Positions 7,921 through 14,707 are shown, counted from the first letter of the stretch. The stretch is DNA of 16,399 nt from Alphaproteobacteria bacterium (GCA_005884715.1 VAZZ01000047.1:1-16399); one strand, 5' to 3'. Translations and numbers: made by a program. Notes: generated by a model from the sequence alone, not told the origin.

Positions 7921-8064
7921 GTCATTTCCCTTCTCCCGCAAGCGCAATCGCATATGAGTATTCTTGAGGTGGTCGAGCTATCTCTAATTTCCCCGCTCTC
8001 CCATTGCTTTGCAACGGGAGAGGGGAAATGACTTGCCCTGCCCTTGCCACAAGCGGGAGAAGGG
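7921..8064. repeat. Complex nested inverted repeat between idhA and iolR
   Basis: This covers nearly all of the 7908-8084 convergent gap. CCCTTCTCCCGC at 7928-7939 pairs perfectly with 8053-8064. GTCATTTCCC at 7921-7930 pairs perfectly with 8023-8032. ATTTCCCC...CCATTGC at 7987-8007 forms an 18-pair hairpin with 8011-8029 around a TTT loop, with one mismatch and two bulges. These arms compete, so at least two folds are possible. It resembles pyrimidine/purine-arm extragenic repeats common in Rhizobiales and could act as a bidirectional transcription barrier for the convergent genes, though no clear T-run follows. No coding sequence is supported here. Confidence 0.7.
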
Positions 8065-8084
8065 GAAACTTGGATAGAGCGAGT

Positions 8085-8924
8085 CTACGTTCCCCGCTTC
8101 TCCGCAACAGCCACGGTGAGCGTCATGGCGAGTGCGAGCGTGGCGGCGAGCGAGCGGAAGCCTTCGAAATTCGCTTCCGCCACTTCGAACCAGATCTCGG
8201 CATCGCGCGCCAGCGGCGAGAAGGCGCTGTCGGTTATGGCGATCACCGGCACATGCGCGCGGGCGGCCTGCGTAACAAGGGTCACGGTCTCGCTGGCATA
8301 GGGTGTGAAGCTCACCGCCAGCACGGCATCCTTCGGTGTCGCGAAAGCAAGATTGTTGGAAGCGAGGCCGCCCAGCCCGTCGACCAGCAGATGGCGTATG
8401 CCTAGCTTGCCGAAGGCATAGGCCATATAGGACGAAATCGGGAAGGAGCGCCTGAGACCGATGATATAGATGGTCTGCGCCGTGGCCAGCCGCGCCACCG
8501 CCCTGTCGAGCGTCCGGGGTTCAAGCTTGCTGCCGAGATCGGCAATCGATTTCTGCGCCGCCTCGGCAAAGCCTTCGAAGAGGATATGCGCCTTCGATGC
8601 CGATTTCGCATGCTCGCGCAACTGGGCAATGCGCTCCTCATAATTGGGCACCCGGTCACGCAGGCGCGCCCGGAAGATCTCCTGGAGTTCGGAAAATCCC
8701 TGATATCCCATCGCCTGGGAGAAGCGGATCAGCGAGGAGGGCTGCACTTGGGCCTGCTCAGCAATCAAGGCCACCGTGCCGAAGGCAATGTCGTCGGGGT
8801 GGTCGATGGCAAAAGCGGCGATCTGGCCCAGCCGCTTGGGCAGAGTCTTGCCGCGTTCGATGATCTGGGCCTTGAGGGCCGCGAAATCGCGGGGCGTTGT
8901 TTCGGTGACCGCCATGAAGGCCAT
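8085..8924 (-). CDS. iolR: RpiR-family transcriptional regulator, probable inositol repressor IolR
   Basis: About 279 residues. An N-terminal RpiR helix-turn-helix domain (roughly 15-90, recognition region IAEQAQVQPSSLIRFSQAMGY) is followed by a SIS sugar-phosphate-binding domain (about 130-260, with IYIIGLRRS, VSFTPYASETV and IAITDSAFSP). Such proteins usually repress sugar catabolism genes and sense a phosphorylated or keto intermediate through the SIS domain. The position between idhA and a sugar ABC importer, and the operator-like palindromes nearby, point to IolR. Start choice is uncertain: ATG 8924 and ATG 8915 are both in frame and neither has a good Shine-Dalgarno. An earlier ATG at 8975 lies inside the operator region and would add a non-family N-terminal tail, so it was rejected. 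The symbol is inferred from context. Confidence 0.88.
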   Translation of the reverse strand: MAFMAVTETTPRDFAALKAQIIERGKTLPKRLGQIAAFAIDHPDDIAFGTVALIAEQAQVQPSSLIRFSQAMGYQGFSELQEIFRARLRDRVPNYEERIAQLREHAKSASKAHILFEGFAEAAQKSIADLGSKLEPRTLDRAVARLATAQTIYIIGLRRSFPISSYMAYAFGKLGIRHLLVDGLGGLASNNLAFATPKDAVLAVSFTPYASETVTLVTQAARAHVPVIAITDSAFSPLARDAEIWFEVAEANFEGFRSLAATLALAMTLTVAVAEKRGT

Positions 8925-8951
8925 GACAACAGAAGGGCTTGACGTCGTCAA
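8923..8951 (-). promoter_or_regulatory. Candidate iolR promoter implying a leaderless transcript
   Basis: On the minus strand TTGACG (complement of 8946-8951), a 17-base spacer and TGTCAT (complement of 8923-8928, four of six consensus bases) would start transcription at about 8916. That is next to the in-frame ATG at 8915. It would explain the lack of a ribosome binding site. The alternative is TATTAT (complement of 8975-8980) as the -10 of a promoter lying further upstream. Confidence 0.3.
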
Positions 8952-8953
8952 GC
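8937..8953. promoter_or_regulatory. Perfect 17-base palindrome upstream of iolR
   Basis: GCTTGACG (8937-8944) and CGTCAAGC (8946-8953) are exact inverted repeats around one T. They place two opposite TTGACG boxes back to back. The first ten bases, GCTTGACGTC, recur exactly at 6844-6853 in the iolC-idhA region. It could be an operator, or two overlapping -35 elements, or both. Confidence 0.55.
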
Positions 8954-8967
8954 AAAAATGGAATAAA
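8939..8967 (+). promoter_or_regulatory. Candidate promoter for the ABC importer operon
   Basis: TTGACG at 8939-8944 is followed, after 17 bases, by AATAAA at 8962-8967 (four of six consensus bases). The proposed -10 lies inside the GGAA-N6-TTCC palindrome at 8960-8973, so a repressor bound there would block it. The leader to the GTG start would be about 75 bases. Confidence 0.4.
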
Positions 8968-8973
8968 TATTCC
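8960..8973. promoter_or_regulatory. Exact GGAA-N6-TTCC palindrome, candidate IolR operator
   Basis: GGAATAAATATTCC has perfect six-base arms around a two-base centre and matches the IolR half-site pattern I recall from Sinorhizobium. It sits in the AT-rich divergent region between iolR and the ABC importer. It could serve both autoregulation and repression of uptake. A second palindrome, AGAATATTCT at 8993-9002, lies 19 bases further on and may be a weaker site. Confidence 0.6.
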
Positions 8974-9050
8974 AATAATAAAAATTATCACCAGAATATT
9001 CTATTTTGGAGCCGTCGCCACCGGTTCCCGAAAAAGGGAGGGATGGATAG

Positions 9051-9836
9051 GTGAACACCGCCGCAAGCCCGCTGCTGGAGGCCAAGGGCGTCACGAAATA
9101 TTTCGGGGCGATCACAGCGCTGCGCAACGTGAATTTCCACGTGAATTCCGGTGAGGCGCTGGGCGTCGTCGGCGACAATGGCGCCGGCAAATCGACGCTG
9201 ATGAAAATCCTGTCCGGGCTCTATCAGCCGAGCGAAGGGCATCTCATCTTCGAGGGGCGGCCGGTGCATTTCTCAAGCCCGCGAATTGCCCGCAACATCG
9301 GCATCGAGATGGTCTACCAGGATTTCGCACTGGCAGGGAACCTACCGATCTATGAGAATATCTATCTCGGCCGCGAGCCCGGCATCCGGGTCGGCGGACT
9401 GACCATCATCGACAAGGCCAAAGCGCGCGAAATGGCGCAAGCCCATCTCGACAAGCTCAAGATCCATGTGAAGAGCGTCGACCAGCCGGTGGAGGAACTC
9501 TCCGGCGGCCAGCGTCAGGCGGTCGCCATTGCGCGCGCCACGGCCTTCGACGCCAAGGTCGTCATCATGGACGAACCGACGGCGGCACTCGCCATCAAGG
9601 AGGTCGGCAAGGTCCTCGATCTCATCAAGACGTTGAAGGACCATGGCGTCGCGGTGATCATGATTTCGCACCGTATGGACGACATCTTCTATGCCTGCGA
9701 CCGGGTCATGGCGCTGTTCCACGGCGCCAACTTCGCCGATTCGCCCCTCGGCAAGACCAACCGCAACGAAGTCATCGGCTGGATCATGGGGACCAAGGAT
9801 CATACAGCGCAGCTCGCGCATGACAGGGTGCACTGA
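9051..9836 (+). CDS. Sugar ABC importer ATPase (FrcA-like, single nucleotide-binding domain)
   Basis: A 261-residue cytoplasmic ATPase that powers carbohydrate uptake with the adjacent permease and binding protein. Walker A GDNGAGKST is at 41-49, the Q-loop Gln at 90, signature LSGGQ at 150-154, Walker B ending in Asp174-Glu175, and the H-loop His at 207. It has one ATPase domain, like FrcA, whereas RbsA and MglA have two (about 500 residues), so it presumably acts as a homodimer. GTG 9051 is chosen as start because GGGAGGG at 9036-9042 is well spaced; an ATG at 9043 hits a stop after three codons. Its TGA shares one base with the permease ATG. The neighbouring iol genes suggest inositol or a related cyclitol as substrate, but the ATPase itself does not show this. 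Confidence 0.93.
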   Translation: MNTAASPLLEAKGVTKYFGAITALRNVNFHVNSGEALGVVGDNGAGKSTLMKILSGLYQPSEGHLIFEGRPVHFSSPRIARNIGIEMVYQDFALAGNLPIYENIYLGREPGIRVGGLTIIDKAKAREMAQAHLDKLKIHVKSVDQPVEELSGGQRQAVAIARATAFDAKVVIMDEPTAALAIKEVGKVLDLIKTLKDHGVAVIMISHRMDDIFYACDRVMALFHGANFADSPLGKTNRNEVIGWIMGTKDHTAQLAHDRVH

Positions 9837-10819
9837 TGATCAGCAACAATCCCGGCCTGTCGCGCTTCCTCGAAAGCTACGGCATCATCCTCGTTGTGAT
9901 CGTCATGATGGCGATCCTCTATGCCACCCAGCCAGCGACATTCCTGTCGGCCGGCAACCTGTCCAATATCCTCAAGCAGAACGCCTATCCCGCCATGCTG
10001 GCGCTCGGCATGTTCGTGGTTATCATCACGGCCGGCATCGATCTGTCGGTAGGATCGGTGCTTGGGCTCGCGATCATCTGTATTGCGGTTGCCGACAAGG
10101 CCGGTACGCCCTGGCCCCTGGTGCTGCTCGTCGGGCCCCTGGTCGGCATTGCGTCGGGTCTCGTCAACGGGCTTGGCTATACGATGCTCAAGCTGCCGCA
10201 TCCTTTCATCATGACGCTCGGCACGCTCAACATTGCACGCGGCCTCACCAGCCTCATCAGCCAGGCGCCGATCTCCGGCCTGCAGACAGAAGTGCGCTAT
10301 CCGGGGCAGAAAGTCTTCGATCTCGGCATCTTCACACCGCCGGCCGGCATTCCCTTGAGTTTCTTCCTCGTCATCGCCTGTGCCGTCGGCCTATGGTTCT
10401 TCCTCAACCGGACCAATATGGGAAGGCATATCTTCGCCATTGGCGGCAATCCGCAGGCGGCGCGCGTCTCGGGCATCGATGTCGATCGTGTGCTCGTCTA
10501 TGTCTACGCGATCTGCGGCTTTTTCGCCGGGCTTGCCGCACTTCTCCTCGCCGGGCGCACCGATTCAGGATTCCCGCTGGCGGGCGTCGGCAACGAACTC
10601 GACGCCATCGCGGCGGTGATCATCGGCGGCGCCAGCTTCTTCGGCGGGCGTGGCACCGTGCTTGGCGTCCTCGCCGGCGTCCTCATCATGGGGCTCCTGC
10701 GCAACGGTCTCAATCTCAACAATATCAGCCCATTCTGGCAGCAGATCCTGATCGGGCTTATCATCATCATTGCCGTCTATATCGACGTGCTGCGGCGCCG
10801 GGCGGCAACGCGCAAATGA
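9836..10819 (+). CDS. Sugar ABC importer permease (RbsC/FrcC family)
   Basis: A 327-residue inner-membrane protein of the BPD_transp_2 family, with about eight to ten hydrophobic segments. Family signatures are the early GIDLSVGSVLGLA (67-79), IFAIGGNPQAARVSGI (199-214, cytoplasmic side) and VIIGGASFFGGRGTVLGVLAG (261-281), the usual ATPase-contact region. A short basic tail (LRRRAATRK) fits a cytoplasmic C-terminus. It forms the channel for the sugar delivered by the binding protein, probably as a homodimer with two ATPase subunits. The ATG overlaps the ATPase stop by one base (TGATG). A 74-base gap with strong secondary-structure potential separates it from the binding-protein gene. Substrate is inferred as inositol only from the neighbouring genes. 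Confidence 0.93.
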   Translation: MISNNPGLSRFLESYGIILVVIVMMAILYATQPATFLSAGNLSNILKQNAYPAMLALGMFVVIITAGIDLSVGSVLGLAIICIAVADKAGTPWPLVLLVGPLVGIASGLVNGLGYTMLKLPHPFIMTLGTLNIARGLTSLISQAPISGLQTEVRYPGQKVFDLGIFTPPAGIPLSFFLVIACAVGLWFFLNRTNMGRHIFAIGGNPQAARVSGIDVDRVLVYVYAICGFFAGLAALLLAGRTDSGFPLAGVGNELDAIAAVIIGGASFFGGRGTVLGVLAGVLIMGLLRNGLNLNNISPFWQQILIGLIIIIAVYIDVLRRRAATRK

Positions 10820-10823
10820 CTTT

Positions 10824-10870
10824 AGCATCCGGTCTTGTCTCCGTGCCGGACGCTTCCTTGTGCTGGAGAC
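10824..10870 (+). ncRNA. Candidate intercistronic hairpin or pseudoknot before the binding-protein gene
   Basis: AGCATCCGG at 10824-10832 pairs with CCGGACGCT at 10846-10854, with one A-C mismatch, enclosing a 13-base loop. The loop contains GTCTCC (10837-10842), which is perfectly complementary to GGAGAC at 10865-10870 downstream. The layout is that of an H-type pseudoknot with linkers of 4, 3 and 10 bases. It ends 23 bases before the binding-protein ATG. It may stabilise the 3' mRNA segment or tune translation. This is a prediction by eye. Confidence 0.35.
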
Positions 10871-10893
10871 GTCACGTTCCATGGGAGGAGTAG

Positions 10894-11805
10894 ATGAAAA
10901 AATTTCTGATCGCCGGTGCCGCAATCGCGGCGCTCGGCCTTGCCGGATCGGCGGCTTTTGCCGCTCCGGTCGTTCTCGACATGAAGGGACCAGGTGCGGG
11001 CAATCCGTTCTGGGCCGCGGTGCAGGCGGGTGCCGAAGCGAAAGGCAAGGAGCTCGGCGTCGAAGTCGTCGTCATGTCGCCGCCGGCCGAATCCGATGTC
11101 CAGGCGCAGATCGGACAGCTCGAGGATATGCTCGCCAAGGGCATTGCCGGCCTCGCTCTGGCGCCGACCGATCCCAATGCCCTGGCGCCGGTCGTCGATG
11201 CTGCCAAAGCCAAGAATGTTCCCGTCGTCTTCGTCGACACCAAGGGCACCAATGCGGGCGTGACCTTCATCGGCACGAACAATGAAGTCGGCGCCAAGCT
11301 CGCTGCCGATTTCATCTGCTCCAAGATCGAGAAAGGATCGGAAGTGGCGATCTTGCAGGGCATCATCACGCAGTCGACCGGCCAGGCCCGCGCCAATGGC
11401 GCCAAGTCCGGCCTCGAAGGCTGCGGTCTCAAGGTCGTCGCCGAGCAGCCAGCCGATTGGGACCGCGCCAAGGGCCAGTCGGTGATGGAGAACATCCTGA
11501 CCGGCAATCCCAAAATCAAGGCAGTGTTCGCGTCGAACGACAATATGGCGCTCGGTGCCGTCGAAGCGCTCAAATCGGCGGACAAGCTCAAGGATGTCAT
11601 GGTCGTCGGCTTCGATGCCAATCCGGATGCCGCGGCCTCCATCATCGCCGGAGAGATGACCGCCTCGGTGGCGCAGGCGCCCAAGAATATGGGTGCTCTC
11701 GCGGTCGAGAACCTGGTCAAATTGCAGAAGGGTGAGAAGATCGAGCCAGTGATCGATACCGGCACGGTCCTCGTCACCAAGGACAATGCCGATCAGTTTA
11801 AATAA
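10894..11805 (+). CDS. Periplasmic sugar-binding protein of the ABC importer (RbsB-like)
   Basis: A 303-residue exported protein of the periplasmic-binding type 1 superfamily (Peripla_BP_4). A signal peptide is evident: MKKF, a hydrophobic core to about residue 20, and cleavage probably after AFA at 23. Ribose/inositol-type pocket positions can be read: GNPFW (36-40), Asp115 in FVDTKGT, Arg166 in TGQARANG, SNDNMALGA (Asp216), Asp241 in GFDANPD and Gln261 in SVAQ. Cys142 and Cys177 could form a disulfide in the periplasm. GGAGG five bases before the ATG is a strong ribosome site, fitting the high demand for binding proteins. It is last of the importer operon and is followed by a terminator. 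Myo-inositol or another cyclitol is the likely ligand from context; ribose or fructose cannot be excluded. Confidence 0.92.
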   Translation: MKKFLIAGAAIAALGLAGSAAFAAPVVLDMKGPGAGNPFWAAVQAGAEAKGKELGVEVVVMSPPAESDVQAQIGQLEDMLAKGIAGLALAPTDPNALAPVVDAAKAKNVPVVFVDTKGTNAGVTFIGTNNEVGAKLAADFICSKIEKGSEVAILQGIITQSTGQARANGAKSGLEGCGLKVVAEQPADWDRAKGQSVMENILTGNPKIKAVFASNDNMALGAVEALKSADKLKDVMVVGFDANPDAAASIIAGEMTASVAQAPKNMGALAVENLVKLQKGEKIEPVIDTGTVLVTKDNADQFK

Positions 11806-11829
11806 GATCGGTTTTCTGTTGTCTTAGGT

Positions 11830-11864
11830 GCAGGTCCCGGCGAAAGTCGGGGCCTGCCTTTTTT
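11830..11864 (+). terminator. Rho-independent terminator after the ABC importer operon
   Basis: GCAGGTCCCGGC at 11830-11841 pairs with GTCGGGGCCTGC at 11846-11857 (10 Watson-Crick pairs plus two G-U) around a GAAA tetraloop. A C and six Ts follow (11859-11864). It ends the importer transcript 25 bases after the binding-protein stop, only 14 bases before the next coding sequence. Confidence 0.85.
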
Positions 11865-11878
11865 GGTCGAGGATTGTC

Positions 11879-13000
11879 ATGGCGTCTCTGGGCATTGCGC
11901 TGATCGGAACGGGCTTCATGGGCAAGTGCCATGCCATGGCGTGGAGCCATGTGCGGCCCGTCTTCGGCGACATACCCGACATCCGGCTCGAAACCCTGTG
12001 CGATATCGATCCGGAGCTGACGCTCCAGCGCTCGCGCGAATATGGTTTCGCTCGCGCCGAGACCGATTGGCGCAAGCTCATCGAGGATGACCGCATCGAT
12101 GTGGTGTCGATCACCGCGCCCAACAATGTCCATCGCGAGATGGCGGTCGCCTTTCTCGAAGCCGGCAAGCATGTCTGGTGCGAGAAGCCGATGGCGCTGA
12201 CGCTCGATGAGGCGGAGGCGATGGCGGCAGCTGCCGAGAACGCCAGAGGCCGCACGCTGCTTGGCTACAATTACATCAAGAATCCGGCCGTCATGCATGC
12301 AAAGCATCTCATCGCGACCGGCGACATCGGCGACATTGTGCATTTCCGCGGGCAAGTTGATGAGGACTACCTCGCCTCTCCCGATGTGCCATGGAGCAAG
12401 CGGGCGCGCATCGATCTTTGGGGTCTCGGCACGCTCGGCGACATCACCTGCCATCTGGTGAGCTTTGCGCATTTCCTCCTGGGCGATATCGCCTCCGTCG
12501 CGGCCGATATGGGAACCGTGGTCAAACAGCGCCCGGTGCCCGGCACGAATGAGATGCGCGAAGTCGAGAATGAGGATATCGCGCATGCGATCGTGCGCTT
12601 CAAGAGCGGCATTTCCGGCACGCTCGCTTCGAGCCGCGCCGCCTGGGGGCGCAAGAACCTGATCCGCTTCGAGATCCATGGCACCAAGGGCATGCTGGTC
12701 TTCGATCAGGAGCGGCTCAACGAGTTGCAGCTCTATGTGAGCGAGGGGCCAGAGGCGACCCGCGGCTTTCGCACTATCCTCACCGGGCCTTCGCACTCAC
12801 CCTATGGCCAATTCATTCCGGCGCCCGGGCATCAGCTCGGCTTCAACGAACTCAAGGTCATCGAAGCGAAGCATCTTCTCGATTGCATCGCCAGCGGTTC
12901 GGAATGCTTCGTCAATTTCGCCGAGGGCCTCAAGATCGAACGCGTCATTCACGGCATGGCACGCTCGGCCAGGGAGAGAAGCTGGGTTGAGGTGAATTGA
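11879..13000 (+). CDS. Gfo/Idh/MocA family NAD(P)-dependent oxidoreductase
   Basis: A 373-residue cytosolic dehydrogenase, paralogous to IdhA but clearly diverged. The Rossmann motif ALIGTGFMG is at 7-15, the catalytic lysine Lys103 in CEKP, and the Asp188/His192 pair in GDITCHLV keeps the family spacing. The C-terminal domain is longer than in IdhA. The family oxidises or reduces sugars, inositols, inososes and aminosugars. A role with another cyclitol or inosose is plausible because it follows the importer, but the substrate is unknown. ATG 11879 with GAGGA at 11869-11873 is preferred. Extending upstream to 11828 would run the coding sequence through the terminator hairpin. With a terminator directly ahead and little promoter space, expression probably depends on read-through or a promoter inside the binding-protein gene. 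Confidence 0.88.
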   Translation: MASLGIALIGTGFMGKCHAMAWSHVRPVFGDIPDIRLETLCDIDPELTLQRSREYGFARAETDWRKLIEDDRIDVVSITAPNNVHREMAVAFLEAGKHVWCEKPMALTLDEAEAMAAAAENARGRTLLGYNYIKNPAVMHAKHLIATGDIGDIVHFRGQVDEDYLASPDVPWSKRARIDLWGLGTLGDITCHLVSFAHFLLGDIASVAADMGTVVKQRPVPGTNEMREVENEDIAHAIVRFKSGISGTLASSRAAWGRKNLIRFEIHGTKGMLVFDQERLNELQLYVSEGPEATRGFRTILTGPSHSPYGQFIPAPGHQLGFNELKVIEAKHLLDCIASGSECFVNFAEGLKIERVIHGMARSARERSWVEVN

Positions 13001-13005
13001 GGAAC

Positions 13006-13020
13006 CCTCGCGGGGCGAGG
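13006..13020. terminator. Short GC-rich hairpin between convergent genes
   Basis: CCTCGC (13006-13011) and GCGAGG (13015-13020) form a perfect six-pair stem with a GGG loop in the 27-base gap between the oxidoreductase and the nuclease. No real T-run follows on either strand, only TAATTA. It may be a weak bidirectional barrier. Confidence 0.3.
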
Positions 13021-13027
13021 TAATTAC

Positions 13028-14704
13028 TCACCCTTCGTCAAAACCTCTCGCGCCGCCACGGCCTTCATCGCGGCCCTTCTGACTCCCGTTCGGCGGCAGC
13101 GGCATAGGGCCATTCGCTTCTTCGAGCGCGCGCTTCAGCCTTCTGATGATGACGGCGCGGGCCTTCTCATCGGCGGCCTTGCCGACTTCATCATTGATAT
13201 CGAGCACGAGTTCGGCCAGTTCATTGTGCCAGTCAGGGCGCGCCAGATTGTCGGGGCTGATGCGCGGCTTGGTCTCAGCAGCGAGGTGAACCGGCATGTC
13301 GCCCGTCAGATCATAGATGTCATCAAGGCGCGGGCGTTCGATCCGCTCGGCAGTCATGATCGTGGCGCTTACCATATTGTTCGCCATGGCGACCTGACCC
13401 TCTTCTTCGCCGTGGGTGAGGAAGACCATTTTGGCGATAGGCAGTCTTTCGCGCAGCCATTGCAGCAATTCCGGCCCATCCGCATGGCCGGAATAATCCT
13501 CGAAGCGGCGGATCGCGGCCCTCACCTTGACCTCCTCGCCATGGATCTTGACCGATGGGGCGCCATCTTCAAGGAGGCGTCCGAGGGTGCCCGTGGCCTG
13601 GAAGCCGACCAGCAGGATGGTGGCATTGGGCTTGAACAGGTTGTTCTTGAGATGATGGCGGATGCGGCCGGCCTCGCACATGCCGCTCGCCGCGATAATG
13701 ATGTGGAAGCCCGAGAAGCGGGCAATGGCCTTACTCTCATCGACGCTTTCGGTCGTCTTTACATAGGGCGATTCCAAAGCATGCAGCAAGGCCTCGCCAT
13801 TGCGCAATGATTTCGCGTGATGGGAGAAGATCTCGGTCGCCTTATGGGCCAGGGGCGAGTCGATGAAAACCGGCGCATGTGGGATGACACCCGTGTCCAT
13901 GAGCGCGATCAGATCGACCAGGATCTCCTGGGTGCGTTCGACCGCGAAGGAGGGAATGAGGACCGCACCCTGGCGGCTGGCCGCAGCACGCAGTTCCGCC
14001 CCCAGCACCTCGCGGCGCTTCTGCTCGGAGCGTTCGAACCGATCCTTGCCGCCATAGGTCGATTCGCAAATGACATAGTCGAAATCGACGGGCGCCTCGG
14101 GATCGGGCTCGAACAGCTTGTGATCGGGACCAATATCGCCCGAAAACAGGATGCGCAGCGGCTTCTGGCCCAGGCGCTCCACCTCGACCTCGATCGAAGC
14201 CGAGCCCAGCAAATGGCCGGCATTCCAGTAGCGGGCGCGGATGCCGGGTACCGGCGTGATCCACATCTTGTAGGTGATACCCTCGAGATGCTCGAGCGCG
14301 TTGCGCGCATCTTCGGCAGTATAGATCGGTTCGACTTCCTTGATGCCGCGCTTGCGGTTGCGCTCATTGAGCAGTTTGACTTCGGTCTCCTGGATGAAGC
14401 CCGAATCCGGAAGCATGACGGCGCAGAGATCGCAGGTGGCATGGGTCGCATAGATCTTGTTGGCGTAGCCCGCCTTGACGAGTTTCGGAATGAGTCCGGC
14501 ATGATCGATATGGGCATGGGTGAGGAGCATGGCGTCGATCTTGTGCGGATCGAAGGGAAAGCTGCGATAGTTCAGTTCCTTCTCGGTCTTCGATCCCTGG
14601 AACATGCCGCAGTCGATGAGCAGTCGCGCTTGATCGGTCTCGATGACGTAGCACGATCCCGTGACGATGCGCGTGGCACCGTGGAAATGGAGCTTGACGG
14701 TCAT
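13028..14704 (-). CDS. MBL-fold beta-CASP nuclease (CPSF-73/YsgH-like RNA-processing exonuclease)
   Basis: A 558-residue cytosolic metallo-beta-lactamase-fold protein. Zinc motifs are Asp31 (motif 1), HAHIDH at 63-68 (motif 2), His164 in AGHLLGS (motif 3) and Asp190 in SGD (motif 4). The beta-CASP insert begins with ESTYG (Glu214, motif A) and includes ASGMCEAGRIRHHL (about 339-352, motif B) and SGHAD (405-409, motif C His407). This arrangement marks nucleic-acid hydrolases that usually act on RNA, such as CPSF-73-like bacterial enzymes. The RMMBL region is followed by a long charged tail ending in a Gly/Arg-rich stretch (GRDEGRGGARGF). It starts three bases after the LOG gene stop, with AAAGGA as ribosome site inside that gene's end, so both form one operon. 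The exact RNA substrate is unknown. Confidence 0.92.
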   Translation of the reverse strand: MTVKLHFHGATRIVTGSCYVIETDQARLLIDCGMFQGSKTEKELNYRSFPFDPHKIDAMLLTHAHIDHAGLIPKLVKAGYANKIYATHATCDLCAVMLPDSGFIQETEVKLLNERNRKRGIKEVEPIYTAEDARNALEHLEGITYKMWITPVPGIRARYWNAGHLLGSASIEVEVERLGQKPLRILFSGDIGPDHKLFEPDPEAPVDFDYVICESTYGGKDRFERSEQKRREVLGAELRAAASRQGAVLIPSFAVERTQEILVDLIALMDTGVIPHAPVFIDSPLAHKATEIFSHHAKSLRNGEALLHALESPYVKTTESVDESKAIARFSGFHIIIAASGMCEAGRIRHHLKNNLFKPNATILLVGFQATGTLGRLLEDGAPSVKIHGEEVKVRAAIRRFEDYSGHADGPELLQWLRERLPIAKMVFLTHGEEEGQVAMANNMVSATIMTAERIERPRLDDIYDLTGDMPVHLAAETKPRISPDNLARPDWHNELAELVLDINDEVGKAADEKARAVIIRRLKRALEEANGPMPLPPNGSQKGRDEGRGGARGFDEG

Positions 14705-14707
14705 GGT

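Noticed and set aside
8925..8975. Longer iolR start at 8975
   Set aside because: It would put coding sequence through the palindrome and into the GGAA-N6-TTCC site, and the extra residues do not look like an RpiR N-terminus.
9691..10893. Open frame of 400 codons on the plus strand across the permease
   Set aside because: Arg/His-rich low-complexity translation in a shifted frame of the ATPase and permease genes, which have clear family motifs.
11828..11878. Earlier start for the second Gfo/Idh/MocA gene
   Set aside because: The added 17 codons are the terminator hairpin itself; the Rossmann motif sits correctly when translation starts at 11879.
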